From NCBI RefSeq assembly GCF_900074915.1, contig NZ_LT222319.1, forward strand, positions 4,373,001 through 4,437,000: DNA of 64,000 bases, read 5' to 3'. The notes under the pieces are model-generated. The model did no database searches and was not told where the DNA came from. It saw nothing but the letters and a program-made list of their open reading frames with translations. Positions 7,921-17,045 of this stretch are shown here, in pieces. This stretch comes from Pseudomonas cerasi (lineage in GTDB: Bacteria > Pseudomonadota > Gammaproteobacteria > Pseudomonadales > Pseudomonadaceae). The translations under genes were made by a program, and so were the position numbers. How positions within the stretch are numbered: position 1 is the stretch's first letter; each line of letters begins with the position of its first letter.

Positions 7921-10353
7921 ATGAGCACTGACGGTGCTTCAAATAGAAATCGCCTGTTGCCGACCCTGCTCGGGCTGGTGATCCTGTTGATGGGGCTGGC
8001 CTTGCTGGTCGGTGGTGCCCGACTGCTGCAACTGGATGGCTCGTTGTATTACCTGTTGGCCGGTATCGGCTTCGCCGTGACCGGCGTGTTGCTGATCACC
8101 GGACGTGCGGCTGCGCTGGGCCTTTATGCACTGCTGCTGTTCGCGAGCACTGTATGGTCGTTGTGGGAAGTCGGCCTCGATTGGTGGCAACTGGTGCCAC
8201 GCCTGGCGCTGTGGTTCGCACTGGGTATCGTATTGCTGCTGCCATGGTTCCGCAGACCGTTGCTGCGCAACGGTCCGGCACGCATGGGCACCGGTGCATT
8301 GAGCATCGCTGTGGTGCTGGCCGGCCTGACCGCGCTGGCGAGCCAGTTCACCAACCCGGGCCGTATCGAAGGCCAGCTGGACCGCGAGACGGCTGGCACG
8401 ACCAACACCGCCCCAGCCATGCCTGACGGCGACTGGCAGTCCTACGGCCGCACCGCCTTCGGTGACCGTTACTCGCCGCTGGCGCAGATCACGCCGGAAA
8501 ACGTCAACAAGCTGGAGCCGGCCTGGACCTATCGCACGGGTGACATTCCGGGGCCGAACGATCCGGGGGAAACGACTGCCGAGAACACCCCACTCAAGGT
8601 CAACGGCATGCTTTATGTGTGCACGCCGCACAGCCAGGTGATCGCGCTTGACCCGGATTCGGGCAAGGAAATCTGGCGCTTCGATCCGAAGCTCAGCACT
8701 CAGAACGCTGCCAACTTCAAGGGCTGGGCGCACATGACCTGCCGTGGCGTCACCTATCATGACGACGCTGCCTACGCTGCCTACGCCGCCAGCGCCCCGG
8801 CGCAAAGCCCGACGGTCCCGGCTGCTGACGGCACGGCCACTGCCAGTGCTGCCTGCCCGCGCAGAATCTTCCTGCCGACTGCCGACACCCGTTTGATCGC
8901 GCTGAACGCCGATACTGGCAAGATGTGTGAAGACTTCGGCAACAAGGGTTCGGTTGACCTGACCGCCAACATGGGCACCTTCGCTCCGGGCGGCTACTAC
9001 TCCACGTCGCCACCCGCGGTCACCAAGGACCTGGTGATTATCGGTGGCCACGTCACTGACAACGTCTCCATGGACGAGCCGTCCGGCGTGATCCGCGCCT
9101 ATGACGTGCACACCGGCCGTCTGGTGTGGAACTGGGACAGCGGCAATCCGGAAGAAACTGCACCGATTGCCGAAGGCAAGATCTACACCCGCAACTCGCC
9201 GAACATGTGGTCCATGTTCAGCGTCGATGAAAAGCTCGGCATGATCTACCTGCCGATGGGTAACCAGACCCCTGACCAGTGGGGCGGCGACCGTACGCCA
9301 GAGTCCGAGAAGTACAGCGCGGGCCTGGTTGCACTGGACATCGCTACCGGCCGCGTGCGCTGGGACTACCAATTCACTCACCATGACCTGTGGGACATGG
9401 ACGTGGGCGGTCAGCCGACGCTGCTGGACATGAAAACCGCTGACGGCGTCAAACCCGCAGTGCTGGCGTCGACCAAGCAGGGCAGCATCTACGTGCTGGA
9501 TCGCAGCACCGGCAAACCGATCGTGCCGATCAATGAAGTGCCGGTCCCGCAAGGCGCTGTCGCGGGCGATCACACCTCGCCGACCCAGCCCAAGTCCGAC
9601 CTGAACTTCATGCCGCCGCCGCTCAAGGAGCGCGACATGTGGGGCGTGACGCCGTTTGACCAGATGATGTGCCGGATCGACTTCAAGTCGCTGCGCTACG
9701 ATGGTCCGTTCACACCACCTTCACTGCAGGGTTCGATCGTTTATCCGGGTAACTTCGGCGTGTTCGACTGGGGCGGTATTTCCGTCGACCCGGTGCGTCA
9801 GATCGCCTTCGTCAATCCTAACTACATGGCTTTCCGTTCGAAGCTGGTACCGTCTGCCGAAGTTGAAGGCGGCCCGGGCCGCAAGAGCGAAACCGAAGGC
9901 GTACAGCCGAACAAGGGCGCGCCTTATGGTGTGATCCTGGAAGCACTGCTGTCGCCGATGGGCCTGCCTTGCCAGGCACCCGCGTGGGGTTACGTGGCGG
10001 CGGTCGACCTGACCAACCACAAGACCATCTGGATGCACAAGAACGGTACCGTGCGCGACAGCTCGCCGATCCCGCTCCCGCTGACCATGGGCGTTCCAAG
10101 CCTGGGTGGTACGTTCACCACCGCCAGCGGCCTGGCGTTCATGAGCGCTACGCTTGACCAGTACCTGCGTGCTTATGACGTGCGTAACGGCAAGCAGTTG
10201 TGGGAAGCCCGCCTGCCCGCAGGTGCGCAAACCACGCCGATGACCTACACCGGCAAGGACGGTCAGCAATACGTGCTGGTCGTTGCGGGCGGTCACGGCT
10301 CACTGGGCACCAAACAGGGTGACTACGTGATGGCGTTCAAACTGCCGAAGTGA
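7921..10353 (+). CDS. gcd: Membrane-bound PQQ-dependent glucose dehydrogenase
   Basis: An 810-residue quinoprotein, the normal length for this family. Five membrane segments occupy ~12-140. A periplasmic eight-bladed PQQ propeller follows (~165-805), starting at DWQSYGRTAFGDRYSPL and including the conserved HHDLWDMDV motif. It oxidises D-glucose to gluconate in the periplasm and passes electrons to ubiquinone, acidifying the medium. An Ala/Pro-rich insert (~280-315) interrupts an early blade. It is monocistronic, followed directly by a strong terminator. Confidence 0.97.
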   Translation: MSTDGASNRNRLLPTLLGLVILLMGLALLVGGARLLQLDGSLYYLLAGIGFAVTGVLLITGRAAALGLYALLLFASTVWSLWEVGLDWWQLVPRLALWFALGIVLLLPWFRRPLLRNGPARMGTGALSIAVVLAGLTALASQFTNPGRIEGQLDRETAGTTNTAPAMPDGDWQSYGRTAFGDRYSPLAQITPENVNKLEPAWTYRTGDIPGPNDPGETTAENTPLKVNGMLYVCTPHSQVIALDPDSGKEIWRFDPKLSTQNAANFKGWAHMTCRGVTYHDDAAYAAYAASAPAQSPTVPAADGTATASAACPRRIFLPTADTRLIALNADTGKMCEDFGNKGSVDLTANMGTFAPGGYYSTSPPAVTKDLVIIGGHVTDNVSMDEPSGVIRAYDVHTGRLVWNWDSGNPEETAPIAEGKIYTRNSPNMWSMFSVDEKLGMIYLPMGNQTPDQWGGDRTPESEKYSAGLVALDIATGRVRWDYQFTHHDLWDMDVGGQPTLLDMKTADGVKPAVLASTKQGSIYVLDRSTGKPIVPINEVPVPQGAVAGDHTSPTQPKSDLNFMPPPLKERDMWGVTPFDQMMCRIDFKSLRYDGPFTPPSLQGSIVYPGNFGVFDWGGISVDPVRQIAFVNPNYMAFRSKLVPSAEVEGGPGRKSETEGVQPNKGAPYGVILEALLSPMGLPCQAPAWGYVAAVDLTNHKTIWMHKNGTVRDSSPIPLPLTMGVPSLGGTFTTASGLAFMSATLDQYLRAYDVRNGKQLWEARLPAGAQTTPMTYTGKDGQQYVLVVAGGHGSLGTKQGDYVMAFKLPK

Positions 10354-10376
10354 TGCGTTGCTGAGGTCAATGAACG

Positions 10377-10406
10377 GCGGCTACCGAGAGGTAGCCGCTT
10401 TTTTTT
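10377..10406 (+). terminator. Rho-independent terminator of gcd
   Basis: A perfect 9-bp stem (GCGGCTACC / GGTAGCCGC) with a GAGA loop, followed by eight T residues, 24 bp after the gcd stop codon. Confidence 0.95.
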
Positions 10407-10477
10407 GTCGCCACTGAAGCCGGATCCCGGTTGATCCAGCTACCGGGCAGGGTTGCGGATCTGTGAGCTCTACCAGA

Positions 10478-10536
10478 CGACTATCGCTCCTCACGCTCCA
10501 GCGTGGGAATGCCGTTCTGGACGCTCTGCGTCCTCT
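10478..10536. repeat. Interspersed palindromic repeat (CGCTCCAGCGTGGGA / GGACGCTCTGCGTCC type)
   Basis: Two adjacent short hairpins (CACGCT-CC-AGCGTG and GGACGC-TCT-GCGTCC) form a unit that recurs, with variations, at 19795-20040 and 27056-27105. It is intergenic at each of these places. It looks like a P. syringae-type dispersed repeat. Confidence 0.75.
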
Positions 10537-10551
10537 CTCCAGTGCGACTGA

Positions 10552-11748
10552 CTAGCGTGCCTTGGCGCTGCTTTTGTCACTGGCGCGTAGGATGTCGCTC
10601 CAGCGGCGGACCAGGTAGTTGTGCTCGTTCATGACCGAATTCCACACGGCAATATGGCCCATGCGTTCTTCGTAGGAGCCGCCGTCGCGGACTTCTCCGG
10701 CGTCGATGAGCGGCAAGCCGTCGCTGCCGAGCAGTTGTTCGCGCGCAGGCAGGCCGGCGTACCAGTAATCCCATTCGGCAGCGCTGAGGTGATCGCGGCT
10801 GCGTGCCGGATTGCCGATGTAGTAGCCCTGCCGCGCCATCACTGCGCCGGGCCAGCCCGACAACCACCAGTTGAGATACGCGTACGCCGCATCCAGCACC
10901 GGCCCCTTGGCGTGGCGTGACAGGGAAAGCCCGCCAAACCAGCCGCGATAACCTTCTTTGGGCACCGCCACACGGTACTTGACCCCCGCACGGTGCAGCC
11001 TGACCAGGGTCGGTGACCAGAGGCTCTGAATGTCGATGTTCGGGCTGAGCATCAGTTCGGCGGCTTCTTCGTCGCCTGACCAGAACGCACCAAAATGCCC
11101 TTGCTGCTGTTTGCGCACCAGCACATCAGCGAGCCGATCGATTTCTTCGATGCTCATGTTGCCGATGTCCTTGAAGCTCGCCAGCCCCGCCCCCTGCACC
11201 GCCAGCGCGGCATCCAATGCGCCGATGGCCGCGTCACTCTGCAAGGCGATGCGCCCGCCCCACACCGGGTCGAGCAGCCAGCCCCAGCTTTCGTCCGCAG
11301 AGCTCAAGCCCTCCGGCAAGCGCTCGGGGCGATAGGCGAAGCTGTCGGCGTTATGGGTCAGCGGCAACATGCTGATGCGTTCGGTCACCGCGCTGCCCAG
11401 ACTGCCGTCGTGCTGCACGAACAAACGCTCGCTGGGCACACTGCCGCTGCCTGGCTGGTCGGTAGGCCGCAGACGGCCCTGCTTGGGCAAGTCGTTGATT
11501 TCGTGCCACAGCGCGATGCGCCGCGTGTCGATGGGTTGAATCGCCCGGGCTGGCCAGACGAAATCAACGTTATGAAACCACTGATCGTAGAGGTCGTAGC
11601 TGTCTGGTTGCATGACCGCGATACGTTGCGCGGTTTGCACGTCATGAATCTGGTAGATCAGTTTGATCCCCAGTTCCTGCTCGGCCCGCTCACGCAAAGA
11701 CTCCAGCAGGGTCACGGAGGTGCCCAGCACGCGCAAGGTGATGGTCAT
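10552..11748 (-). CDS. Extracellular-solute-binding-protein-like protein without a signal peptide
   Basis: A 398-residue protein starting at ATG 11748, which overlaps the upstream GTPase stop by 4 nt. The longer frame to 11904 is overlap only. The sequence fits the PotD/spermidine-type solute-binding fold (YDLYDQW...NVDFVWP...LPLTHNADSFAY...DPVWGGRIAL...YLNWWLSG). However, the N-terminus (MTITLRVLGTSVTLLESL) has no signal peptide or lipobox, and no ABC permease or ATPase gene is nearby. It may act in the cytoplasm or use another route. It is the last gene of the minus-strand catabolic cluster. Confidence 0.75.
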   Translation of the reverse strand: MTITLRVLGTSVTLLESLRERAEQELGIKLIYQIHDVQTAQRIAVMQPDSYDLYDQWFHNVDFVWPARAIQPIDTRRIALWHEINDLPKQGRLRPTDQPGSGSVPSERLFVQHDGSLGSAVTERISMLPLTHNADSFAYRPERLPEGLSSADESWGWLLDPVWGGRIALQSDAAIGALDAALAVQGAGLASFKDIGNMSIEEIDRLADVLVRKQQQGHFGAFWSGDEEAAELMLSPNIDIQSLWSPTLVRLHRAGVKYRVAVPKEGYRGWFGGLSLSRHAKGPVLDAAYAYLNWWLSGWPGAVMARQGYYIGNPARSRDHLSAAEWDYWYAGLPAREQLLGSDGLPLIDAGEVRDGGSYEERMGHIAVWNSVMNEHNYLVRRWSDILRASDKSSAKAR

Positions 11749-12752
11749 GCTGCCGACTCGTTGAGCGGCGGCGCGAAACTGCCAGAGAAGACTTCGAACG
11801 AACGACGCAGCAGATCGGGATCGAGACCGCGCAGGATGAACACCAGCCGCGAGGTGCGATCCTCGCCCGGCCAGGCGGCAAGATGCACCGGCGCATGCAG
11901 GCAATGCTGCACACCATGAATCACGATGGGAGCCTGATTGTCGTTCACGTTGAGCAGTCCTTTGACGCGGAGGATTCGTTCACCGTGGCATCTTAACAGC
12001 ATCGACAGCCACACCCCGAAGCCGACCCAGTCCAGAGGGCGCTCGAACGTCAGGCAACAGACCTGCGCATCACCATGCCGCGCGGAAGTCGACAGCACCC
12101 GATGCAGTTGCCAGCGGGTCACTTCAGCGGCCGGTTCGTCGCTGCGCATGCCCTCGCCCAGCAGCAACTGATCGCCGCTGTGGACCTCCGCCGTATCAAG
12201 CAGTGGCGCAGAAAAATTCAGCGCTTGCAGATGCTCGCGCAGGCCATCCAGTACCGACTCATCGACCAGATCGGTTTTGCTCAACAGCAGACGATCCGCC
12301 GCCGCGACCTGCGCCAGCCATTCCGGATGCAGACGCTCTTGCAGCGTCGCGTGACAAACGTCCACCAGCGTGACAATCAGACCGATGTGAAAACGCCCGC
12401 GCAATTGCGGGTCGTTGCTCAGCGTGGTGAGAATCGGGGCCGGATCGGCCAGGCCGGTGGTCTCCAGAATCACCCGGCGAAATGCAGGAATTTCACCTCG
12501 ATTACGCCGCTCCAGCAGACCGAGCAGCGCGTCTTTCAATTCACCGCGGACGGTGCAGCAGACACAGCCGCTGGGCAACAGCACGGTATCCGGTGCGACC
12601 TCTTCAACCAGCAGATGATCGATACCCACATCGCCGAATTCGTTGATCAGCAGCGCGGTGTCACCCATGTTTTCATCGGCCAGCAGGCGTTTGAGCAACG
12701 TGGTCTTGCCGCTGCCGAGGAAGCCGGTAATCACGTTCAGGGCAATACTCAT
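11745..12752 (-). CDS. COG0523 (CobW/CobP47K family) GTPase, putative metallochaperone
   Basis: 335 residues with the P-loop GFLGSGKT at 10-17, the family metal motif CxCC (C63, C65, C66 in SGCVCCTVRGEL), a SKTD base-recognition motif (~157) and a CobW C-terminal domain (~215-325). Family members deliver metals such as Zn or Co/Ni/Fe to partner enzymes. It is coupled by 4-nt overlaps at both ends. In this cluster it may metallate one of the hydrolases, which is inference from context. Confidence 0.88.
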   Translation of the reverse strand: MSIALNVITGFLGSGKTTLLKRLLADENMGDTALLINEFGDVGIDHLLVEEVAPDTVLLPSGCVCCTVRGELKDALLGLLERRNRGEIPAFRRVILETTGLADPAPILTTLSNDPQLRGRFHIGLIVTLVDVCHATLQERLHPEWLAQVAAADRLLLSKTDLVDESVLDGLREHLQALNFSAPLLDTAEVHSGDQLLLGEGMRSDEPAAEVTRWQLHRVLSTSARHGDAQVCCLTFERPLDWVGFGVWLSMLLRCHGERILRVKGLLNVNDNQAPIVIHGVQHCLHAPVHLAAWPGEDRTSRLVFILRGLDPDLLRRSFEVFSGSFAPPLNESAA

Positions 12753-13048
12753 GATGACCTCTGCAGATGATCGAGCAGACGTGAATCAAGCGGGTCCAGC
12801 GGCCGGCCGATCAGCAACTCGGCTTTCTGCCAGAGCTGTTCCAGCCCGGTCGCCAGTTCCTGCTTGCCGGTGGCCCCGAGCAGGAGATAGGAAACGCCTT
12901 GAAAATCTTCGACCTTCAGGCGAAACGGCGCGACCACCTTGTTGATTGCAGCAATACGCCGCAAGCGCTCACGCCGCCGGGGCAGTTCTGCAACCAGCGG
13001 ATCGCTCCAGTGCACGTCTTCACCCAATAGCCCGCACAATCCACACAT
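12749..13048 (-). CDS. Small hypothetical protein with N-terminal MCGLCG motif
   Basis: A 99-residue protein starting at ATG 13048. The N-terminus reads MCGLCGLLGEDVHWSD, followed by an Arg-rich helix and a soluble C-terminal part. The CxxC at the very N-terminus could bind metal, or the first Cys could be exposed after Met removal. I do not recognise a characterised family. It is joined by ATGA overlap to the GTPase gene, which makes it a candidate partner of that GTPase. Confidence 0.7.
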   Translation of the reverse strand: MCGLCGLLGEDVHWSDPLVAELPRRRERLRRIAAINKVVAPFRLKVEDFQGVSYLLLGATGKQELATGLEQLWQKAELLIGRPLDPLDSRLLDHLQRSS

Positions 13049-13070
13049 CAGGTGTTCTCCAGCTGTTTGC

Positions 13071-13820
13071 TCATGGCATGACGTCGCCGGAATTGGGGCC
13101 CAGGGTCTGACCGACGAACAGATTGCCACCTGGCTCGCTGGCCAGCAGCACCGCCACCGGGGCGACCTCCTCGGCCAGACCGAAGCGGCCCAGTGGCAAC
13201 TCGGCGGCCTTGGCGGTTTTCCAGGCGCTGCTGATCCCGGCGACCAGTGGGGTTTCGATAGGGCCGGGTGCAATGGCGTTGACCAGCACGTTGTCCTTGG
13301 CGACTTCCAGCGCCAGGGATTTGCTGAAACCGATCACCCCGGCCTTGGCGGCGGCGTAATGGGTCAGTTCGGCACCGCCCTTGATGCCCAGTTGCGAAGC
13401 AACATTGATGATGCGCCCCCAGCGCTGGGCAATCATGTGCGGCAATGCCCGCTGACTGGCCACAAAGACGCTGGTCAGGTCGATGCGCAGCATGTCGTTC
13501 CACATATCGAGGGTCAGGTCGACGCAACGCGCCTGGGTCAGCATGCCCGCGTTGTTGACCAGAATGTCGATACCTCCGAACTGCTCGACACAGACATCGA
13601 CGCTGGCTTGCGCGCCGTCGGTGCTGCCGACATCGGCCACGCACTCCTGAACCTGAGCGCCCAGCTGACGGCACTCTGCAGCGATCTTCGCCAGGCTGTG
13701 GGCGTCTCGATCGCCCAGCACCAGACGCGCGCCTTCAGCCGCATAGGCGCGAGCGATGGCTGCGCCGATGCCACTGCCTGCTCCGGTGATCACTGCCCGC
13801 TTTTGTTTGAGTTGCTGCAT
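13071..13820 (-). CDS. Short-chain dehydrogenase/reductase (SDR)
   Basis: A 249-residue classical SDR. The start is ATG 13820 (MQQLKQKRAVITG), with GAGGAA 8 nt upstream. The nucleotide-binding motif TGAGSGIG, the NNAG motif (LVNNAGML) and the catalytic YAAAK are present. An NAD(P)H-dependent oxidoreductase with unknown substrate, lying in the imide/amide cluster between the small CxxC protein and a second SDR. Confidence 0.88.
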   Translation of the reverse strand: MQQLKQKRAVITGAGSGIGAAIARAYAAEGARLVLGDRDAHSLAKIAAECRQLGAQVQECVADVGSTDGAQASVDVCVEQFGGIDILVNNAGMLTQARCVDLTLDMWNDMLRIDLTSVFVASQRALPHMIAQRWGRIINVASQLGIKGGAELTHYAAAKAGVIGFSKSLALEVAKDNVLVNAIAPGPIETPLVAGISSAWKTAKAAELPLGRFGLAEEVAPVAVLLASEPGGNLFVGQTLGPNSGDVMP

Positions 13821-13856
13821 GGGTCGGGTTCCTCGGTTGGTTTGGGGATCACTGCG

Positions 13857-13931
13857 TATTGCTCGCGAACGCTCAGTCACTGACACGCCATTCCCAGCGT
13901 CTGTACTGAACGCTTCGCGAGCAGGCTCGCT
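13857..13931. repeat. REP-type palindromes between two SDR genes
   Basis: Contains TTCGCGAGCAGGCTCGCT at 13914-13931 and a facing partial copy (TTGCTCGCGAAC) near 13858. Together they form a degenerate REP doublet of the same family as the array inside the carboxylase gene at 63.1-63.4 kb. Confidence 0.7.
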
Positions 13932-13947
13932 GCCGATCCGAATCGCT

Positions 13948-14709
13948 CTACTCGGGCCAGCGCACGGTCAGGCCACCGTCGATCACGATGCTTTGCCCGG
14001 TCAGGTAACTGGCTTCATCGCTGCACAGAAAACGCACCAGCGCAGCGACTTCATCCGCTCTACCGACACGGCCCAGCGGGATGGCTTTGGCCGCCTGCGC
14101 CAGACCTTCCGGCCCCAGCGAGTTCTTGCTGTCCAGCGATTGCGGCGTCTCGATCAAGCCGGGAATCACCGCGTTGCAACGGATGCCCTTCGGGGCGAGC
14201 TCCACCGCCAGTGACCGGCACAGCCCTGGCACGCCGGCCTTGGCCGCTGCGTAATGGGCATGGTCCTGCCAGCCATACACACCACCGGCAATCGAGGAAA
14301 TCGCCACCAGCGCCCCGCCCTCACCCATGTGCCGGACGGCGGCGCGGAAGGTACGCATCACGCCGGTCAGGTCCACGTCGAGCATCTCGTTCCAGCGCTC
14401 GTCGGTCATTTCCAGCAACGGCGCGCGGCGCAACAGCCCGGCATTGGCGACCGCGTAGTCGATGCGGCCAAACGCCTTGACTGCCTGCGCGGCCAGATCA
14501 TCGACCGATTCGGTGAAGGTCACATCCAGCGGCAGCATCAGGCATTCGCCGCCCGCCTCCACCACCAGCCTGCGGGTTTCGTCCGGATCATGCGGGTCAG
14601 CCGGATAGAAACCGCCTGCCACCGCCACACCCTGGCGGGCAAACGCCACTGCCAGCGCCTGACCGATGCCGCTGGCGGCACCGGTTATCACTGCAACTTT
14701 ACGCGTCAT
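13948..14709 (-). CDS. Short-chain dehydrogenase/reductase (SDR)
   Basis: A 253-residue classical SDR with TGAASGIG, the VANAG variant of NNAG, YAAAK and the C-terminal LTGQSIVIDGG typical of FabG-like members. A GAGGAG ribosome binding site lies 6 nt before ATG 14709. It is a paralogue of the SDR at 13071, so two dehydrogenase steps may belong to the pathway, or the two genes may act on related substrates. Confidence 0.88.
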   Translation of the reverse strand: MTRKVAVITGAASGIGQALAVAFARQGVAVAGGFYPADPHDPDETRRLVVEAGGECLMLPLDVTFTESVDDLAAQAVKAFGRIDYAVANAGLLRRAPLLEMTDERWNEMLDVDLTGVMRTFRAAVRHMGEGGALVAISSIAGGVYGWQDHAHYAAAKAGVPGLCRSLAVELAPKGIRCNAVIPGLIETPQSLDSKNSLGPEGLAQAAKAIPLGRVGRADEVAALVRFLCSDEASYLTGQSIVIDGGLTVRWPE

Positions 14710-14719
14710 GTGCTGCTCC

Positions 14720-16060
14720 TCATTTCACCGTTTCAGGTCGCACGTGTTTAGCGGCGAACATCAGTGCACCCGACAGGAAGCAAGGCACTGCGCCGAAGTA
14801 CAACGCCGAGGTCTGCCAGTCGCCGCCTGCGCTCAGTACCGATGTGGCGCCGAAGCCTGCGACCACAGCACCGAGCGGGCCCATGGCATGGATGATTGCG
14901 CCACCCGTGGCACGAATGCTGGTCGGGAAGCTTTCGCTGATGAAGAACAAGGCCGCCGAGTACGGGCCGATCAGGAAGAACAGCCCCAGGCTGTACAAGC
15001 CGACCACCGTCACCATGTTGCTTGGCCCGTAAAGCATGCCGGCAAACGCCAGGCCGCCGAGCATCCAGCCAAGGCCGATGACATTGCGGCGACCGATCCG
15101 GTCACCCATCCAGCCGTGACACAGGTAGCCGCAATAGCCCACCAGGTTGGACAGCACCAGAATGATCAGCGAGTTCTCGAACGAGATGTGGTGGACGCTG
15201 ACGATCACCGTCGTACCCAGAACACTGAATACCTGAATGGCCGCCCAGTTGAGCAGGATCGCAGCACCGATCACCAGGGTCGCGCGGCGCGAAGAACCGC
15301 GAAAGGCCGCGCCGATACCGGCCTTGCTGTGCTCTTCGTAATCCACCCCGTAGGTCTGCGCCACGGCCTGCGCCTGACTGAGGTCGCCCTTCTTGCGCAA
15401 TTGGGTGATGCGTTGATGGATCTGAAACTGCGGGCTTTCCTTGAGCTTGCGCGCCAGGATAGCGATGACGATGGCCGGAATAGCCGCAAACACGAAGCAA
15501 CCCTGCCAGCCGATGACCGGCAACAGCACCGCCGTCAGACCAGCAGCGATCAGCGCACCGACCGGCCAGCCGCCCTGCACAAGGCTGTAGATGAAGCCAC
15601 GGCGCTTGGTGAGTCGCGGGTCGTCGGATGCGGCGTAGATCTCGCTCAGATAGGTCGCGTTGACCGTTTCCTCTGCATAACCCAGACCGCCCAGCGAACG
15701 AATGAGGATCAGGGGCGACTTGCCCCATGCTCCGCCGATGGCCGTGAGCGCCGAGCAGATCGCCGAGCCACTCACGGTGAAAATGATACCCACGCGCCGT
15801 CCCAGGCGATCTACCAGCGGGCCGATGGCCAGAGCCACCACCGCGGTGCCGACCGCGACCCAGGTCGCGATTTCGGCCTGTTCGACCTCACTCCAGCTGA
15901 AATGCCGACCGATTTCCGGTAACAGCGTGCCAAACAGAATGAAGTCATATACCGCAAACACCCACGCGAAAAACGCAATCCATGTGGCGAACCGTACTTG
16001 CTCCGGAGTCAGTTGCTCAGGTTTCCAGCCGGTCAGGTCGAGCTTATTGTAAATGGACAT
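14720..16060 (-). CDS. MFS transporter (sugar/aromatic-acid porter-like)
   Basis: 446 residues, 12 predicted membrane helices and a central cytoplasmic loop (~190-245). The MFS signature D-RLGRR follows helix 2 (GPLVDRLGRRVG), and a second copy (GDRIGRRN) follows helix 8. It probably imports the substrate of the neighbouring hydrolases. The substrate cannot be read from sequence. It is 10 bp upstream of the SDR gene and in the same operon. Confidence 0.88.
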   Translation of the reverse strand: MSIYNKLDLTGWKPEQLTPEQVRFATWIAFFAWVFAVYDFILFGTLLPEIGRHFSWSEVEQAEIATWVAVGTAVVALAIGPLVDRLGRRVGIIFTVSGSAICSALTAIGGAWGKSPLILIRSLGGLGYAEETVNATYLSEIYAASDDPRLTKRRGFIYSLVQGGWPVGALIAAGLTAVLLPVIGWQGCFVFAAIPAIVIAILARKLKESPQFQIHQRITQLRKKGDLSQAQAVAQTYGVDYEEHSKAGIGAAFRGSSRRATLVIGAAILLNWAAIQVFSVLGTTVIVSVHHISFENSLIILVLSNLVGYCGYLCHGWMGDRIGRRNVIGLGWMLGGLAFAGMLYGPSNMVTVVGLYSLGLFFLIGPYSAALFFISESFPTSIRATGGAIIHAMGPLGAVVAGFGATSVLSAGGDWQTSALYFGAVPCFLSGALMFAAKHVRPETVK

Positions 16061-16087
16061 GAGTGACGCCTCGGACAGGGCAATGAA

Positions 16088-16969
16088 TCAGCGGGTACGG
16101 GGATTGCGACGCACGAAATCGTCGGCAATCTCGTCGAAAGTGACGAACTTGACGCCAGCATGGCTCTGAATGTGCTCGATCAAGCGCTCCAGCATCAGCA
16201 GCACTTGCGGGCGACCAGACACGTCCGGGTGAATGGTCATGGTGAATACAGCGTGTTCGTGTTCGCGATAGACCCAGTCGAACTGGTCGCGCCACATCTC
16301 TTCCAGGTGCCGAGGGTTGACGAAACCGTGGCTGTTCGGTGCCTTCTTGATGAACATCATTGGCGGCAGATCGTCCAGGTACCAGTTGGCCGGAATTTCC
16401 ACCAGATCGGTTTCTTCGCCACGTACCAGCGGCTTCATCCAGGTATCCGGATGCTGGCTGTAATCGATTTTGGTCCACTTGTCGCCCACCCGAACGTAGT
16501 AAGGGTGGAAGTCGTTGTGCATCAGGCTGTGGTCGTACTTGATGCCTTTCTTGAGCAGCAGCTCGTTGGTGACGTTGCTGAACTCCCACCATGGCGCGAC
16601 ATAGCCGGTCGGGCGTTTGCCGGTCATTTGCGTGATCAGGTCGATGGACTTGTCGAGGACGATCTCCTCTTGCTCCGGGGTCATCGCAATCGGGTTTTCA
16701 TGGCTGTAACCATGCACACCGATTTCATGCCCGGCATCCGCCACGGCTTTCATCTGCTCGGGGAAGGTCTCCATGGAGTGCCCCGGAATGAACCAGGTGG
16801 TGCGCAGACCGTAACGCTCGAACAGCTTGAGCAGACGCGGAGCGCCGACTTCACCGGCGAACAGGCCGCGGGAAATGTCGTCCGGCGAATCCTCGCCGCC
16901 ATAGGAGCCCAGCCAGCCAGCAACGGCATCCACATCCACACCAAACGCACACAGAATTTCTTTGGCCAT
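16088..16969 (-). CDS. Polysaccharide-deacetylase-fold hydrolase, probable cyclic imide hydrolase (imidase)
   Basis: A 293-residue NodB-fold protein beginning MAKEILCAFGVDVDAVAGWLG. It has an early Asp pair (FGVDVDA), TTWFIPGHSMETFPEQ, the HEIGVHGYSHENP block and a C-terminal TMTIHPDVSGRPQ. The length and the Gly-Ser-Tyr-Gly-Gly N-terminal loop match the imidases and PuuE-type allantoinases of this superfamily. Those enzymes open cyclic imides or ureides rather than deacetylate sugars. The downstream-acting amidase encoded next to it would hydrolyse the resulting half-amide. The exact substrate is inferred. Confidence 0.75.
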   Translation of the reverse strand: MAKEILCAFGVDVDAVAGWLGSYGGEDSPDDISRGLFAGEVGAPRLLKLFERYGLRTTWFIPGHSMETFPEQMKAVADAGHEIGVHGYSHENPIAMTPEQEEIVLDKSIDLITQMTGKRPTGYVAPWWEFSNVTNELLLKKGIKYDHSLMHNDFHPYYVRVGDKWTKIDYSQHPDTWMKPLVRGEETDLVEIPANWYLDDLPPMMFIKKAPNSHGFVNPRHLEEMWRDQFDWVYREHEHAVFTMTIHPDVSGRPQVLLMLERLIEHIQSHAGVKFVTFDEIADDFVRRNPRTR

Positions 16970-17045
16970 CGTTGTTCTCCCACGGGTTAATCAGATCGGC
17001 TTCGCGCTGTACGGCACGCGGGCCGGTTTGCACTGCAAAACGTAT

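Noticed and set aside
7707..7931. 74-codon ORF upstream of gcd
   Set aside because: Overlaps the gcd start in another frame and has no recognisable features; treated as leader sequence.
7939..9573. 544-codon minus-strand ORF
   Set aside because: Antisense to gcd; low-complexity Arg/Gln/Val translation typical of a shadow frame.
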